NCBI GenBank assembly: GCA_938005745.1
Contig: CALLMM010000026.1
Location: 173,513-237,512, forward strand
From: an uncultured Chthonomonadales bacterium
GTDB lineage: Bacteria; Armatimonadota; Chthonomonadetes; Chthonomonadales; CAJBBX01
Reading direction: 5' to 3'
Length of the DNA: 64,000 nucleotides
In this document: positions 23,754-32,012 of the stretch, piece after piece
Position numbering within the stretch: position 1 is the stretch's first letter
Layout of the letters: each line of letters begins with the position of its first letter
The notes under the pieces: generated by a model
Seen by the model: the letters and a program-made list of their open reading frames with translations, nothing else
What the model was told of the DNA's origin: nothing
Database searches by the model: none
Position numbers and translations under genes: made by a program

Positions 23754-25072
23754 TGAAACCCGCTCTGGCAGACCGTCCGAAGAATCGCGCCGGCAGCCTG
23801 GAGCTGCGCGCCATGCCGCGCCGCGCGGGGGAGACTCCGTCGGCGGAACGAGGGCGCGAGGGGTTCTGGGAGGGAGATCCGAGCTATCCGCAGGCGATCC
23901 TGACGATCCTGACGGCGATGGCGATCGGAGTCGTCTTTCACCTTCGCATCGGGTATCGCTTTGAACTGCCTGCCGGAGCGGCGCTGATCGGCGGACTGAT
24001 CTACGCGCTGATCGTCTGTATCGTGACGCGGCGCTGGCAGACCCATCGTCTGGTGCGGTGGGTCTCCGGCGTCCCGTTCGCCGTTACGAGCATCGTGGCG
24101 GTGGGTCTGACGGCAGGCGTCGGCGCGGTAATCCCCTCCTCGCAGCTGGAACGGTGGATCGGAATCCCGACCGTCTTTCGCTCCTGGACCTTCTGGATGC
24201 TGATCCTCGCCATGCTGACGAACCTGCTCAGCGTGACGGCGCGCCGCTGCCTGCCGCTGACCTATCGAAACTTCCAGTTCACGCTCAGTCATCTGGGGCT
24301 GATCCTGGTGATTCTGGGCGGGGCGTGGAGCGGGGCGAGCCTGGAGCGTTCGCGTCTGGTCGTATCGCTCGGAAACGCCTCCGACACGGCGCAGATGGAG
24401 AACGGACGCGCCGTCACGCTGCCCTTCACGCTGCAGCTGCGGGAGTTCACGCTGGAGAGCTTTCCGCCGACGCTCGCGCTGGCGACCCTGGATGAGAGAA
24501 AGCCGGACGGGCTGGCGATGACGCCCGGACACCAGTTCGTGAAGGCGGGGATGCGGGAGCGTATCGGCGGGTATCAGGTGGAGGTGAAGGAGTATCTGCC
24601 GCGCGCCGCGCTGGTGGGAGACCGGTGGCATGCGGTTCCGTTTTCGACCAGCGCACCGGCGGCGCGGATCGCGGTTACCGACCGAAACGGCGCGCTTGCG
24701 GCGGAGGGCTGGGTCTCCTGCGGCGGGCTGGATACCGACCGCTCGCTCGTGCAGCTCTCTCCGACGCAGGCGATTGTCATGCCGAAGCCCCGTCCCCGTG
24801 AATACCGGGCGACGCTTCAGATCGCACAGGGCGAGCAGAGGGGGACGCAGCTGCTGCGGGTCAACTACCCGCTTTCGGTGGGCGACTATCGGCTCTATCT
24901 GCTCTCCTATGATGAGACGATGGGGAGCGCGTCGGAGTATGTGGTGGTCGAGGCGGTGCGGGATCACGGTCTGCCGATGGTCTATGCGGGGATGTTTCTG
25001 CTGCTGGGGGGAGCCGCGCTGATGCTCTGGAACGGCATCGGACAGCCGAAAGGAAAGGAGACGCGGGCATGA
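23753..25072 (+). CDS. Cytochrome c biogenesis protein ResB-like
   Basis: A 439-residue membrane protein with three hydrophobic segments in the N-terminal half (for example AILTILTAMAIGVVFHL and AALIGGLIYALIVCIVT), the ResB-like SHLGLILVILGGAWSG segment, a large extracytoplasmic beta-rich domain (residues about 190-390) and a C-terminal helix (PMVYAGMFLLLGGAALML). ResB/Ccs1 works with CcsA to deliver and attach heme to CxxCH motifs. The gene starts inside the nrfA stop and overlaps the ccsA-like gene by four bases (ATGA), so it is tightly coupled to its heme-protein clients. The protein is divergent, so the symbol is withheld. Confidence 0.8.
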   Translation: MKPALADRPKNRAGSLELRAMPRRAGETPSAERGREGFWEGDPSYPQAILTILTAMAIGVVFHLRIGYRFELPAGAALIGGLIYALIVCIVTRRWQTHRLVRWVSGVPFAVTSIVAVGLTAGVGAVIPSSQLERWIGIPTVFRSWTFWMLILAMLTNLLSVTARRCLPLTYRNFQFTLSHLGLILVILGGAWSGASLERSRLVVSLGNASDTAQMENGRAVTLPFTLQLREFTLESFPPTLALATLDERKPDGLAMTPGHQFVKAGMRERIGGYQVEVKEYLPRAALVGDRWHAVPFSTSAPAARIAVTDRNGALAAEGWVSCGGLDTDRSLVQLSPTQAIVMPKPRPREYRATLQIAQGEQRGTQLLRVNYPLSVGDYRLYLLSYDETMGSASEYVVVEAVRDHGLPMVYAGMFLLLGGAALMLWNGIGQPKGKETRA

Positions 25073-25866
25073 CGACGACACTGGCTGCGCCGCTGGCGAT
25101 TGCGGCATGGATGGCGGCGGCGGGAGCCTATGCGATACGCCGTCCCCGGGCGCAGAGGGCGGCGGACCTGCTGACGATGCTCGGAGTCGGGGTCGGGGCG
25201 GTTCTGCTGACATGGCTCTGGATCACGCTGGAGCGACCGCCGCTGCGAACGCTGGGCGAGACCCGCTGGTGGTACGCCGTACTGGTTCCCGCACTCGGGC
25301 TGCTGATCGGCTGGCGATTTCAGACGCGCGCGCTGGCGATACCCGCCTGCTTCATGGGCGCGCTCTTCGCCTTCGTCAATCTGCAGCATCCGGAGTATAT
25401 GGACAAGACCCTGATGCCCGCGCTGCAGAGCCCCTGGTTCGTGCCCCATGTGATCGTCTATATGCTGGCGTACTCCGCGCTGGGACTCTCCTGCGGAGTG
25501 GCGGCGTGGGCGCTGGCGCGCCGTCTGTGGCGGCGCGAGGCGTCTGTGCCGGAGGATGTGGATCTGCCGCATCGTCTGGTGATGGTCGGCTTCCCGCTGC
25601 TGACCTGCGGGCTGCTCTTCGGCGCGTTCTGGGCGAAAGAGGCGTGGGGGCATTACTGGACATGGGATCCGAAAGAGACCTGGGCGTTTCTAACCTGGAG
25701 CGCCTATCTGGTCTACCTGCATGTCCGATCCCGTCATGCGCTGTTGCCGCGCCTGAACTTGACCCTTCTGGTGATCGGGTTCGCCGTCCTGCTGATCTGC
25801 TGGTTCGGGATAAACTATCTGCCGACCGCTGCGGAGAGCGTGCATACCTATACGCGCATGGATTGA
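25069..25866 (+). CDS. ccsA: Cytochrome c biogenesis protein CcsA/ResC-like
   Basis: A 265-residue membrane protein with about eight hydrophobic helices. The heme-handling WWD-type motif WGHYWTWDPKETW and the following AFLTWSAYLVYLH are hallmarks of CcsA/CcmC/CcmF. Conserved histidines flank it in neighbouring helices (FVPHVIVYMLAY, and the VHTY near the end). With ResB it forms the system II cytochrome c synthase, here probably devoted to NrfH and NrfA. It overlaps the resB-like gene by four bases and is the last gene of the nrf operon. Confidence 0.92.
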   Translation: MTTTLAAPLAIAAWMAAAGAYAIRRPRAQRAADLLTMLGVGVGAVLLTWLWITLERPPLRTLGETRWWYAVLVPALGLLIGWRFQTRALAIPACFMGALFAFVNLQHPEYMDKTLMPALQSPWFVPHVIVYMLAYSALGLSCGVAAWALARRLWRREASVPEDVDLPHRLVMVGFPLLTCGLLFGAFWAKEAWGHYWTWDPKETWAFLTWSAYLVYLHVRSRHALLPRLNLTLLVIGFAVLLICWFGINYLPTAAESVHTYTRMD

Positions 25867-25893
25867 TAGGCGCGGTCTGCTCAACTGCCTCTG

Positions 25894-25899
25894 TATAAT
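25894..25899 (+). promoter_or_regulatory. Candidate -10 box for the porin gene
   Basis: An exact TATAAT 41 bases before the porin ATG in a 73-base gap. The -35 region is poor; TTGATA at 25863-25868 is too far (25 bases). Confidence 0.3.
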
Positions 25900-25939
25900 C
25901 GCACGCGCTCTCCCATAATTCTTAACGTGGAGGAGTAAC

Positions 25940-27175
25940 ATGCGTTATCTGTTGACAGGATGTCTGCTGATCTTGACGTGCGGAGTAGTGCTGGCGCAGA
26001 GCGAGGAGTGGAAAACGACGACACGCATCGAGATGCGCTATCGTAATGAGCAGCGATACAATAAGGACTTCGACTCCAGCCGACCGGATCACACCGATGA
26101 GAACCTGTTCCGCCTACGTATAGGCGCGCTGTTTGAGAATCCGAAGCGCGACTTCGCGTTCTTGTTCCAGCCGCAGCTTGCCGCCGACGAGACCGAGGCG
26201 CGCACCGCTTTTCATCAGTTGTACGGCGAATGGCGTCCTACCGGCATGAAGCGGATGCAGATTCGGCTGGGCAGACAGGAGCTGACGTTCGGGGATGAGC
26301 GGCTGATCGGACGGCTCGACTGGGTCAACACGGGACGTTCGTTTGACGGCGCGAAGATAACCTACGGCAGCGGCGGGCTGACCAGCAGTCTGTTCGCCAC
26401 GCAGCTGGGCAACGCTCCGGTGAAAGCCTCGCGTCCGAAGCTGTACGGCCTCTACCACACGCTGAGGGTGCGCGGGGCGCACACGGTGGACTTCTACGGG
26501 CTGTACAAGGCGGATCGAATCTCCGGCGTCCGCCAGCACGTCTACACGTTCGGGACGCGCAGCGCGCGGTCTGCCCCGCAGGGGATTGGATACACGGCGG
26601 AAGGCGCGTTTCAGTTCGGGACGCGGGGCAGCAGGAGCATCGAAGCCTGGGCGATCCACACCGACGCCGTCTACACATTCGCCGCTGCTTGGAAACCACG
26701 CGTGCTGGTAGAGTACAATGCGGCGTCGGGCGGCAATCCCGATGATTCGAATAGGATCCGCACCTTCGACCAGCTCTTCCCGACCAATCATAGTAAATAC
26801 GGCTACATAGACTATCAGGGCTGGAAGAATATGCGGAACCTGCGGCTGGGCGTCTCCGCCTCGCCACGTCCCAATGTGACGGTCGCTGTGGATCACCACT
26901 GGTTCTGGTTAATGCATGCGCAGGAGGCGTGGTTTGGCTCGGGCGGCGGCGCGAACACCGGAACGGGTGGCAAGGTGCTGCGCGACCCGACCGGAGCCGC
27001 CGGTAAGAACGTCGGGACGGAGCTGGACCTTCTGGCTTCCTACTCCTACTCGAAGACGCTCAGCTTGGAAGCCGGGTATGCGCGCTTTATGCCGGGCAGT
27101 TTCGTACGGCAGGTCAACAACGGTCGCGCTGACCACTCCGACTGGTTCTATGTGCAGGCGCGCTGGCGGCAGTAA
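25940..27175 (+). CDS. Alginate export family outer-membrane porin
   Basis: A 411-residue outer-membrane beta-barrel protein. Residues 1-19 form a signal peptide (LLTGCLLILTCGVVLAQ). Alternating hydrophobic strands run through the whole protein, with Alginate_exp-type motifs: LFRLRIGALFENPKRDFAF, FHQLYGEWRP, RLGRQELTFGDERLIG and WVNTGRSFDG. Members form anion-selective channels for sugars or small ions; despite the family name alginate need not be the substrate. GGAGGAG precedes the ATG. Its place right after the nrf genes suggests a porin for nitrite/nitrate or just chance. The 3' end overlaps the convergent gene by 28 bases. Confidence 0.82.
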   Translation: MRYLLTGCLLILTCGVVLAQSEEWKTTTRIEMRYRNEQRYNKDFDSSRPDHTDENLFRLRIGALFENPKRDFAFLFQPQLAADETEARTAFHQLYGEWRPTGMKRMQIRLGRQELTFGDERLIGRLDWVNTGRSFDGAKITYGSGGLTSSLFATQLGNAPVKASRPKLYGLYHTLRVRGAHTVDFYGLYKADRISGVRQHVYTFGTRSARSAPQGIGYTAEGAFQFGTRGSRSIEAWAIHTDAVYTFAAAWKPRVLVEYNAASGGNPDDSNRIRTFDQLFPTNHSKYGYIDYQGWKNMRNLRLGVSASPRPNVTVAVDHHWFWLMHAQEAWFGSGGGANTGTGGKVLRDPTGAAGKNVGTELDLLASYSYSKTLSLEAGYARFMPGSFVRQVNNGRADHSDWFYVQARWRQ

Positions 27176-28014
27176 GCGGGACGCCGGTCCTCCGGCTCAA
27201 ACGCTGCGCAAGCCATGCCGAAGTAGGTCGGCGCCTCATAGGTGAGCAGGTGCGGACGGAGGGGCGTGTGCTGCAGCGCGCCATAGAGCATGAGCGTCTG
27301 CCAGAAGCTGTCGGTCAACGCCCCTTCGATCCAGTTTTCGCGCCAGTAGCGCAGGCGTTGCAGTGCGTTGTCAGAGACGGCGCGGCAGTAGGCGCGGTCA
27401 TAGGAGGCGGAGACCGGCGAGAAGCCATACGGTCCGTTCTCCGCGTGTCCGTGTCCCTGATCCGCGCTGCAGACGATGGCGATCCGCCGTCCGCATCGAT
27501 GCGCCGCCTCCGCCGTCGCCCATCCGAACGCGATGAGCTGACGGCGTGAGAGCGAACGGGCGGGGCAGACAACCACCACGCGGGGCGGGGGCTGACTGCC
27601 GTCCGCTATGAACCATAAGGGGACCAGCGCGCCCCAGTCCAGCGGGAGGAGCGGCGCGGGCTGACCGTCCGGCAGATAGGCTGCCTGCGCCATCGGGATG
27701 CCGGCGTCGGCGGCAAGATCGGAGAGCGCGCGCGCCAGCGCGCCGTCCACCTCAAACTGCGCGGCGACGCTTCTGCCGTTCTCTCCCTCCAGGACTCCCG
27801 ATGCGCCCTGTGTGACGCTGATAGATATGTGATCCTCAATAGCCAGTCCGTGCGGCGTATAGACCACCAGCGTCTCCGGCGATGCAGTGCGGCAGCGACG
27901 CCCCAGCTCCTCCATTCCGGCTCGCGTCAGCGCCATGCGGGGCAGTTTTCTCTTCGGGACCAGCTCCGGAATCAACTCTCCGCCATGCGGCGCGATACAC
28001 GCCCAGATCAGCAT
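27148..28014 (-). CDS. LigB-like class III extradiol dioxygenase family protein
   Basis: A 288-residue protein of the LigB/class III extradiol dioxygenase fold. Putative metal ligands are His in IAPHGGEL (near residue 9) and YTPHGLAI, with a later histidine in SADQGHGHAENGPYGFS that corresponds to the catalytic base region. The AWxxP-type core is replaced by SYDRAYCRAVSDN. True aromatic ring cleavage is not proven; related small proteins of this fold (Memo/AmmeMemoRadiSam B) have other roles. It stands alone on the minus strand with GGAGGGAG before its ATG and converges on the porin gene with overlapping 3' ends. Confidence 0.7.
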   Translation of the reverse strand: MLIWACIAPHGGELIPELVPKRKLPRMALTRAGMEELGRRCRTASPETLVVYTPHGLAIEDHISISVTQGASGVLEGENGRSVAAQFEVDGALARALSDLAADAGIPMAQAAYLPDGQPAPLLPLDWGALVPLWFIADGSQPPPRVVVVCPARSLSRRQLIAFGWATAEAAHRCGRRIAIVCSADQGHGHAENGPYGFSPVSASYDRAYCRAVSDNALQRLRYWRENWIEGALTDSFWQTLMLYGALQHTPLRPHLLTYEAPTYFGMACAAFEPEDRRPAYCRQRACT

Positions 28015-28110
28015 ACGCTCTCCCTCCTGGCACTATCCGTTAGACATACGGGAACTCCCTTCCTCTTAGTCAGCCTTTGTCCCCGGCGTTTTAGAGACGG
28101 ACCCAACGTC

Positions 28111-28145
28111 AAAAAAGCCCTGCCGGATTACGTACCCGGCAGGGC
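28111..28145 (-). terminator. Rho-independent terminator of the PEP-CTERM gene
   Basis: Read on the minus strand, GCCCTGCCGG (28145-28136), a 9-base loop and CCGGCAGGGC (28126-28117) form a perfect 10-bp stem, followed by six T residues (plus-strand AAAAAA, 28111-28116). It lies 27 bases after the stop codon. Confidence 0.88.
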
Positions 28146-28172
28146 GAGGTCCGAATTGTGAGAGATCTCGTG

Positions 28173-28982
28173 TCAGGACGACCACTTGAACTGCTCGCGG
28201 TTCCTGCGATAGCGAAGAATGCCCAGTCCGCCCAGCATTAGCAGCGCGGCCATCTGGTCGTAGGCAGGCTCCGGCACCGGGACGCCGGTGATGGAGGTGC
28301 TGTTCTCGTTCAAGCTGGAACCCCACTGGAAGCGAACCTTGGTAATATCGGTTCCAGACCAGCCGGAGAGAACGATCTTAATCTGATCGTCAATCAGGTT
28401 TTTCAGGAGACCGTTAGAAGGATTTGAGGAGAGCACGCCGACCAGCCCATAGTCCACGCCATCCAGAACCGGGTTGGAACCGCCGCCTGCAAAAGCGTCC
28501 GAGTTGCTGAAGATGCCGAAACCGGCTGCGCCGATCCCATGGTTCCAGGTATCGCTTCCGGTCGAGACATTGCCTTTATAAGCCCAGTGTTTGTCTGCGC
28601 TCTCCAAGCTGGAGTCTGTTCGAACGAACACGGAGCCGGAGGCAAGTGAAAGGGAGTTTTTCGTTAGGCTGGTGTCGTCGGCGTTGAAGAAGAGACCGGT
28701 CAGGACATAGGGGTTGTCCGCAACCGCAACAGTAGAGGTGTTTCGGAAAAGTATCTCCAGGTCGGTACCGTTCTTCGTGAAGATCGCCTGCGCACTGTAA
28801 CTGCCGGAAGTAAATGAATAGGTCCTGATGTGCTGCGCCTGCGCCTTCCCGGCGCTCAAGCCGGCGAGGGCAAAGGCGGCGGCGGCAAACACTGCCGCGA
28901 ATGGAGTCTGTTCACCATCCGTCCTCCATTCTGGTAAGGGGCATTCACACAGTGACAGAAACGGAAGAGTGTCCAGGAACAA
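28173..28982 (-). CDS. PEP-CTERM sorting domain protein (start uncertain, possible frameshift)
   Basis: An exported protein with an Ala-rich signal sequence (FAAVFAAAAFALAGLSAGKA) and a C-terminal PEP-CTERM signal: VPVPEP, a hydrophobic helix (MAALLMLGGLGILRY) and a basic end (RYRRNREQ). Such proteins are processed by an exosortase. The reading frame stays open to an ATG at 28982, but the only ATG with a Shine-Dalgarno (GGAGG, then ATGGTGAAC at 28918) lies in another frame and soon meets a stop. A one-base loss between about 28905 and 28916 would explain this. The middle region (serine and glycine rich) has no known domain. A strong terminator follows. If the frame break is real the gene is not expressed normally. 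Confidence 0.7.
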   Translation of the reverse strand: MFLDTLPFLSLCECPLPEWRTDGEQTPFAAVFAAAAFALAGLSAGKAQAQHIRTYSFTSGSYSAQAIFTKNGTDLEILFRNTSTVAVADNPYVLTGLFFNADDTSLTKNSLSLASGSVFVRTDSSLESADKHWAYKGNVSTGSDTWNHGIGAAGFGIFSNSDAFAGGGSNPVLDGVDYGLVGVLSSNPSNGLLKNLIDDQIKIVLSGWSGTDITKVRFQWGSSLNENSTSITGVPVPEPAYDQMAALLMLGGLGILRYRRNREQFKWSS

Positions 28983-29308
28983 CTCGCTCTTTTGCGTCAG
29001 GGCAAAACCGTCACAGCATCACTTCAGCATACGCGCAGAGAGACTCCTGAAACATCTGTTCCCATTAGCGTTAATTAACGCAACGATGCTAGGTAAGTCC
29101 GTACACTATACAACAGAAAATTGATTCATGCAACACGTCTATATAAATTTTCAGTTAAAACTTCTGTCAACCGGTATTTCTACCAGTGCATCTCTCAGGC
29201 GGATTATGGAACAGGGAGGGGCTTCCGCGGAGCGTCAGCAGGGAAAACGCTCACCGGCGGGGAAAGGATAGGGCGTCTGCAGGACGGCGGATAGAGAGAG
29301 GAGTTCTG
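28983..29308. other. AT-rich intergenic region with palindrome
   Basis: These 326 bases between divergent genes are clearly more AT-rich than the surroundings and hold no supported gene. They contain GCGTTAATTAACGC at 29068-29081, a perfect 14-bp palindrome, which could be an operator for either gene. TTGATT (29121-29126) and TATAAA (29142-29147) are only 15 bases apart, a weak promoter candidate. The last 25 bases are a purine-rich leader with AGAGAGGAG before the ATG at 29309. Confidence 0.5.
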
Positions 29309-30199
29309 ATGAGCAGCGTGCGTGTAGGACTGATCGGGACGGGGGTCATGGGCAAGCCGATGGCTCGCAACCTGTTGCGGGCGGGCTTTGCCGTTACGGT
29401 CTACAATCGCACCCGTTCCCGCGCCGAGAGCCTGATCGCGGAGGGCGCGGCAGTGGCGGACTCGCCCCGGGAGGTGGCGGAGCGTGCGGAGACGGTCATC
29501 ACCATCGTCTCGGATACGCCGGATGTGGAGCAGGTGATCCTGGGAGAGCGCGGGATTGTGGAGGGTGCGCGTCCCGGCATGGTCGTGATAGATATGAGCA
29601 CGATCTCCCCCCGGACGACCCGCGAGATCGCGCGGCAGCTGCAGGCGCGGGGCGTAGAGATGCTCGACGCGCCGGTCTCCGGAGGAGAGAAGGGCGCGAT
29701 CGAGGGGACGCTCTCCATCATGGTCGGGGGCAGGCGCGAGGTCTTCGAGCAGAGCCGCCCGATCTTCGAGGCGATGGGGAAGCGGCTGGTCTACTGCGGA
29801 GATCACGGGCAGGGACAGATGGTGAAGCTGTGCAACCAGATCGCCATCGCCAGCAATCTGGTGGCGGCGGCGGAGGCGGTCGCCTTTGCGAAGAAGGCGG
29901 GGCTGGATCCGATGACGATGCTGGAGGCGGTCGGGGCGGGCGCGGCGGGAAGCTGGGTGATCAACGTGCTGGGTCCGAAGATGGCGTCTCACGATTACGC
30001 GCCGGGCTTCATGGTGAAGCTTCAGCAGAAGGACCTGCGTCTGGTGATGCAGGCGGCGTCCGAACTGGGCGTTGCGCTTCCCGGCGCGATGCTGGCGAAC
30101 CAGCTGTTTACGGCGGTCGAGGCGGAGGGCGGAGGCGATCTGGGCACGCAGTCGCTGGTGCGCGTGCTGGAGAAGCTGGCAAATTTGCCGGAAGGGTAG
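29309..30199 (+). CDS. NAD(P)-dependent beta-hydroxyacid dehydrogenase (tartronate semialdehyde reductase-like)
   Basis: A 296-residue member of the 3-hydroxyisobutyrate dehydrogenase family. The Rossmann motif is GLIGTGVMGKPMARNL, the substrate loop is DAPVSGGEKGAIEGTLSIMV, and the catalytic lysine lies in GQGQMVKLCNQ. The overall pattern is close to 2-hydroxy-3-oxopropionate (tartronate semialdehyde) reductase, but 3-hydroxyisobutyrate and related substrates are possible. The ATG at 29309 has GAGGAG 5 bases upstream; an in-frame ATG at 29186 would add a basic unconserved stretch. It is followed by a small secreted protein gene 62 bases later. Confidence 0.85.
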   Translation: MSSVRVGLIGTGVMGKPMARNLLRAGFAVTVYNRTRSRAESLIAEGAAVADSPREVAERAETVITIVSDTPDVEQVILGERGIVEGARPGMVVIDMSTISPRTTREIARQLQARGVEMLDAPVSGGEKGAIEGTLSIMVGGRREVFEQSRPIFEAMGKRLVYCGDHGQGQMVKLCNQIAIASNLVAAAEAVAFAKKAGLDPMTMLEAVGAGAAGSWVINVLGPKMASHDYAPGFMVKLQQKDLRLVMQAASELGVALPGAMLANQLFTAVEAEGGGDLGTQSLVRVLEKLANLPEG

Positions 30200-30261
30200 C
30201 GAGACCGCGCTTTACAGGGTAATCTAACAGGCAACACTTTTCTGTTGAGGAGTTAAACGCC

Positions 30262-30672
30262 ATGCAGAAGATGATTACCGCCGGTCTGGCTGCGCTGACG
30301 CTGCTGGGACTGGCTTTCGCTGCCCCGGCGCAGGCGCAGAAGCCGGACGCCGCCAGCAGCCCGGTCTCCCTCCCGCTGGTCGCGGAGGACGCCGAGGTCA
30401 AGAAGCTTCAGGAGGAGACGCTCAAACTGGAGAAGCAGCTTCAGGCGAAGCCGAAAGACGCCCGACTCAAGCTGCGCGTCGCCGAGCAGAACTATGTGAC
30501 CGGCAACAAGATGATGCTCTCCGGCAAGCTGATGCCGCGCGTCAAGTACAGCGGCGCGCTTAAATACTTCCGGCGCACGCTGGCTCTGGATCCGGGGCAT
30601 AAGAAGGCGGCGGCGGAGAAGAAGACCATCGAGGATATCTATCGCAGTATGGGCAGACCGGTTCCCCAGTAG
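30262..30672 (+). CDS. Secreted TPR-like small protein
   Basis: A 136-residue exported protein. The signal peptide is MQKMITAGLAALTLLGLAFA followed by an APAQAQ cleavage site. The mature part holds a coiled-coil-prone helix (VKKLQEETLKLEKQLQAKPK) and a TPR-like pair ending KYFRRTLALDPGHKKAAAEK, so it may be a lone tetratricopeptide module. No function can be assigned. AGGAG lies 9 bases before the ATG. A very strong terminator follows the stop codon. Confidence 0.65.
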   Translation: MQKMITAGLAALTLLGLAFAAPAQAQKPDAASSPVSLPLVAEDAEVKKLQEETLKLEKQLQAKPKDARLKLRVAEQNYVTGNKMMLSGKLMPRVKYSGALKYFRRTLALDPGHKKAAAEKKTIEDIYRSMGRPVPQ

Positions 30673-30696
30673 GCAAAAAGATCGCTCGATCAGAGC

Positions 30697-30738
30697 ATCG
30701 CGGCGGACAGCGCGCTGTCCGCCGCGATCCGTTTTTTT
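30697..30738 (+). terminator. Strong terminator between convergent genes
   Basis: A perfect 32-base palindrome (30697-30728, arms ATCGCGGCGGACAGC and GCTGTCCGCCGCGAT), CCG, then seven T residues (30732-30738). It ends the plus-strand operon; the convergent apgM stop codon overlaps the T-tract. Confidence 0.9.
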
Positions 30739-31946
30739 CAGGCGCCGAACTTATTGAGGCGGCGGGCGTACGCCAGCGCCATCGGCATCAGGTCTTTCGC
30801 CTGGAAGAAGCCCAGCGACCCCTTCAGGCACTCCGTCTCGCCGAAACCGCTCACCTCGTTGCGGCGGGTCAGACCGGGCGCGTAGAGCAGGGTCGGGACG
30901 GGATGCCAGGAGTGCGCCTTCCATCCGGCGGGCGTGCTGTGGTCGCCGGTAACGATCAGCACGTCGGGCTTGAGGGCGAGCAGGCGCGGGAGGATCGCAT
31001 CCACCTTCTCGATCTCGGCGGCTTTCGCCTCGAAGTTGCCGTCCTCGCCCCGACTGTCAGTGTATTTGTGGTGGATGAAGAAGAAGTCGTAGTCCGCCCA
31101 GCGCGCCTCCAGCGCGCTCATCTGCTCATCCAGGTTATGCAGCCCCTGAACCAGTTCCATGCCGACCAGACTCGCCAGTCCCTTGTACATCGGGTAGACG
31201 GCGAGCGCGGCGGCGCGCAGCTTATAGACCTCACGATAGCCGGGAAGCCCCGGCTCCTTCGCCCATCCGCGCAGCGTCACCATGTTGGCGGGATGTTCGC
31301 TCTTGAGGGTCTCGCGGGCGGCGGCGATCCACTGATTCGCCAGTTCCGCCGTGCGCTCCGCGCCGGGAGCCTGCGCGCGGACTGCCAGGGGCGCCAGTCC
31401 GACCTTCTGCGGATCGGTCTCGTTGAGGGCGTCCGAGAGGTCTTTGCCCCGAAAGACCAGCACGAAGCGATGCTCCTGCACCGGCTCGACGAAGACCTCC
31501 AGACCGGGAATCTGAATGGAGCGCAGTTTGCCGACCAGTTGCACGCACTTTTCGGTGGGAATGCGCCCGGCGCGCCGGTCGGTGATGAGGAGGTTCTCGT
31601 CCACCGTGCAGAAGTTGCCCCGCGCCGCCAGGTCATCGGGGGTGAGCGGGAAGCCGATCCCCACCGCCTCCAGCACGCCCCGCCCGATCAGATAGCGCAC
31701 CGGGTCGTAGCCGAACAGCCCCAGATGACCCGGACCGGAGCCGGGGGCGATGCCGGGAGAGATCGGGTAGGAGAGACCGATGCTTCCCTCCTGCGCCAGC
31801 CGGTCGAGGTTGGGGGTGCGGGCGTACTCCAGTTCGGTCGGTCCGTTGGTTTCACGGGGCAGCCCGCCGAGACCGTCCATCACCAGCATCACGATCTTCG
31901 TCTCGGCGGCGATGGCAAGCTCACGTATGGTATCGAAATCAGACAT
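30738..31946 (-). CDS. apgM: 2,3-bisphosphoglycerate-independent phosphoglycerate mutase, archaeal type
   Basis: A 402-residue metalloenzyme of the alkaline phosphatase superfamily that interconverts 3- and 2-phosphoglycerate in glycolysis. It shows KIVMLVMDGLGG (metal-binding Asp), the nucleophile serine region ISPGIAPGSGPGHLGLFGYD, HHKYTDSRGEDG and VTGDHSTP (metal-binding Asp-His), followed by SWHPVPTLLY. The length fits the archaeal-type aPGM and not the ~510-residue bacterial GpmI. Bacterial aPGM occurs in several deep-branching phyla. AAGGATCAGG is found before the ATG. It is monocistronic on the minus strand. Confidence 0.92.
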   Translation of the reverse strand: MSDFDTIRELAIAAETKIVMLVMDGLGGLPRETNGPTELEYARTPNLDRLAQEGSIGLSYPISPGIAPGSGPGHLGLFGYDPVRYLIGRGVLEAVGIGFPLTPDDLAARGNFCTVDENLLITDRRAGRIPTEKCVQLVGKLRSIQIPGLEVFVEPVQEHRFVLVFRGKDLSDALNETDPQKVGLAPLAVRAQAPGAERTAELANQWIAAARETLKSEHPANMVTLRGWAKEPGLPGYREVYKLRAAALAVYPMYKGLASLVGMELVQGLHNLDEQMSALEARWADYDFFFIHHKYTDSRGEDGNFEAKAAEIEKVDAILPRLLALKPDVLIVTGDHSTPAGWKAHSWHPVPTLLYAPGLTRRNEVSGFGETECLKGSLGFFQAKDLMPMALAYARRLNKFGA

Positions 31947-32012
31947 AGCCTGATCCTTTCGTGTCGTTGAGGTTGAACTGTCTATCGTTTCGCCGCAGCT
32001 ACGCGGAAATCC

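Noticed and set aside
27148..27175. Shared 3' end of porin and LigB-like gene as sign of a fusion or error
   Set aside because: A 28-base convergent overlap is common in compact genomes and both frames end in their own proper stops.
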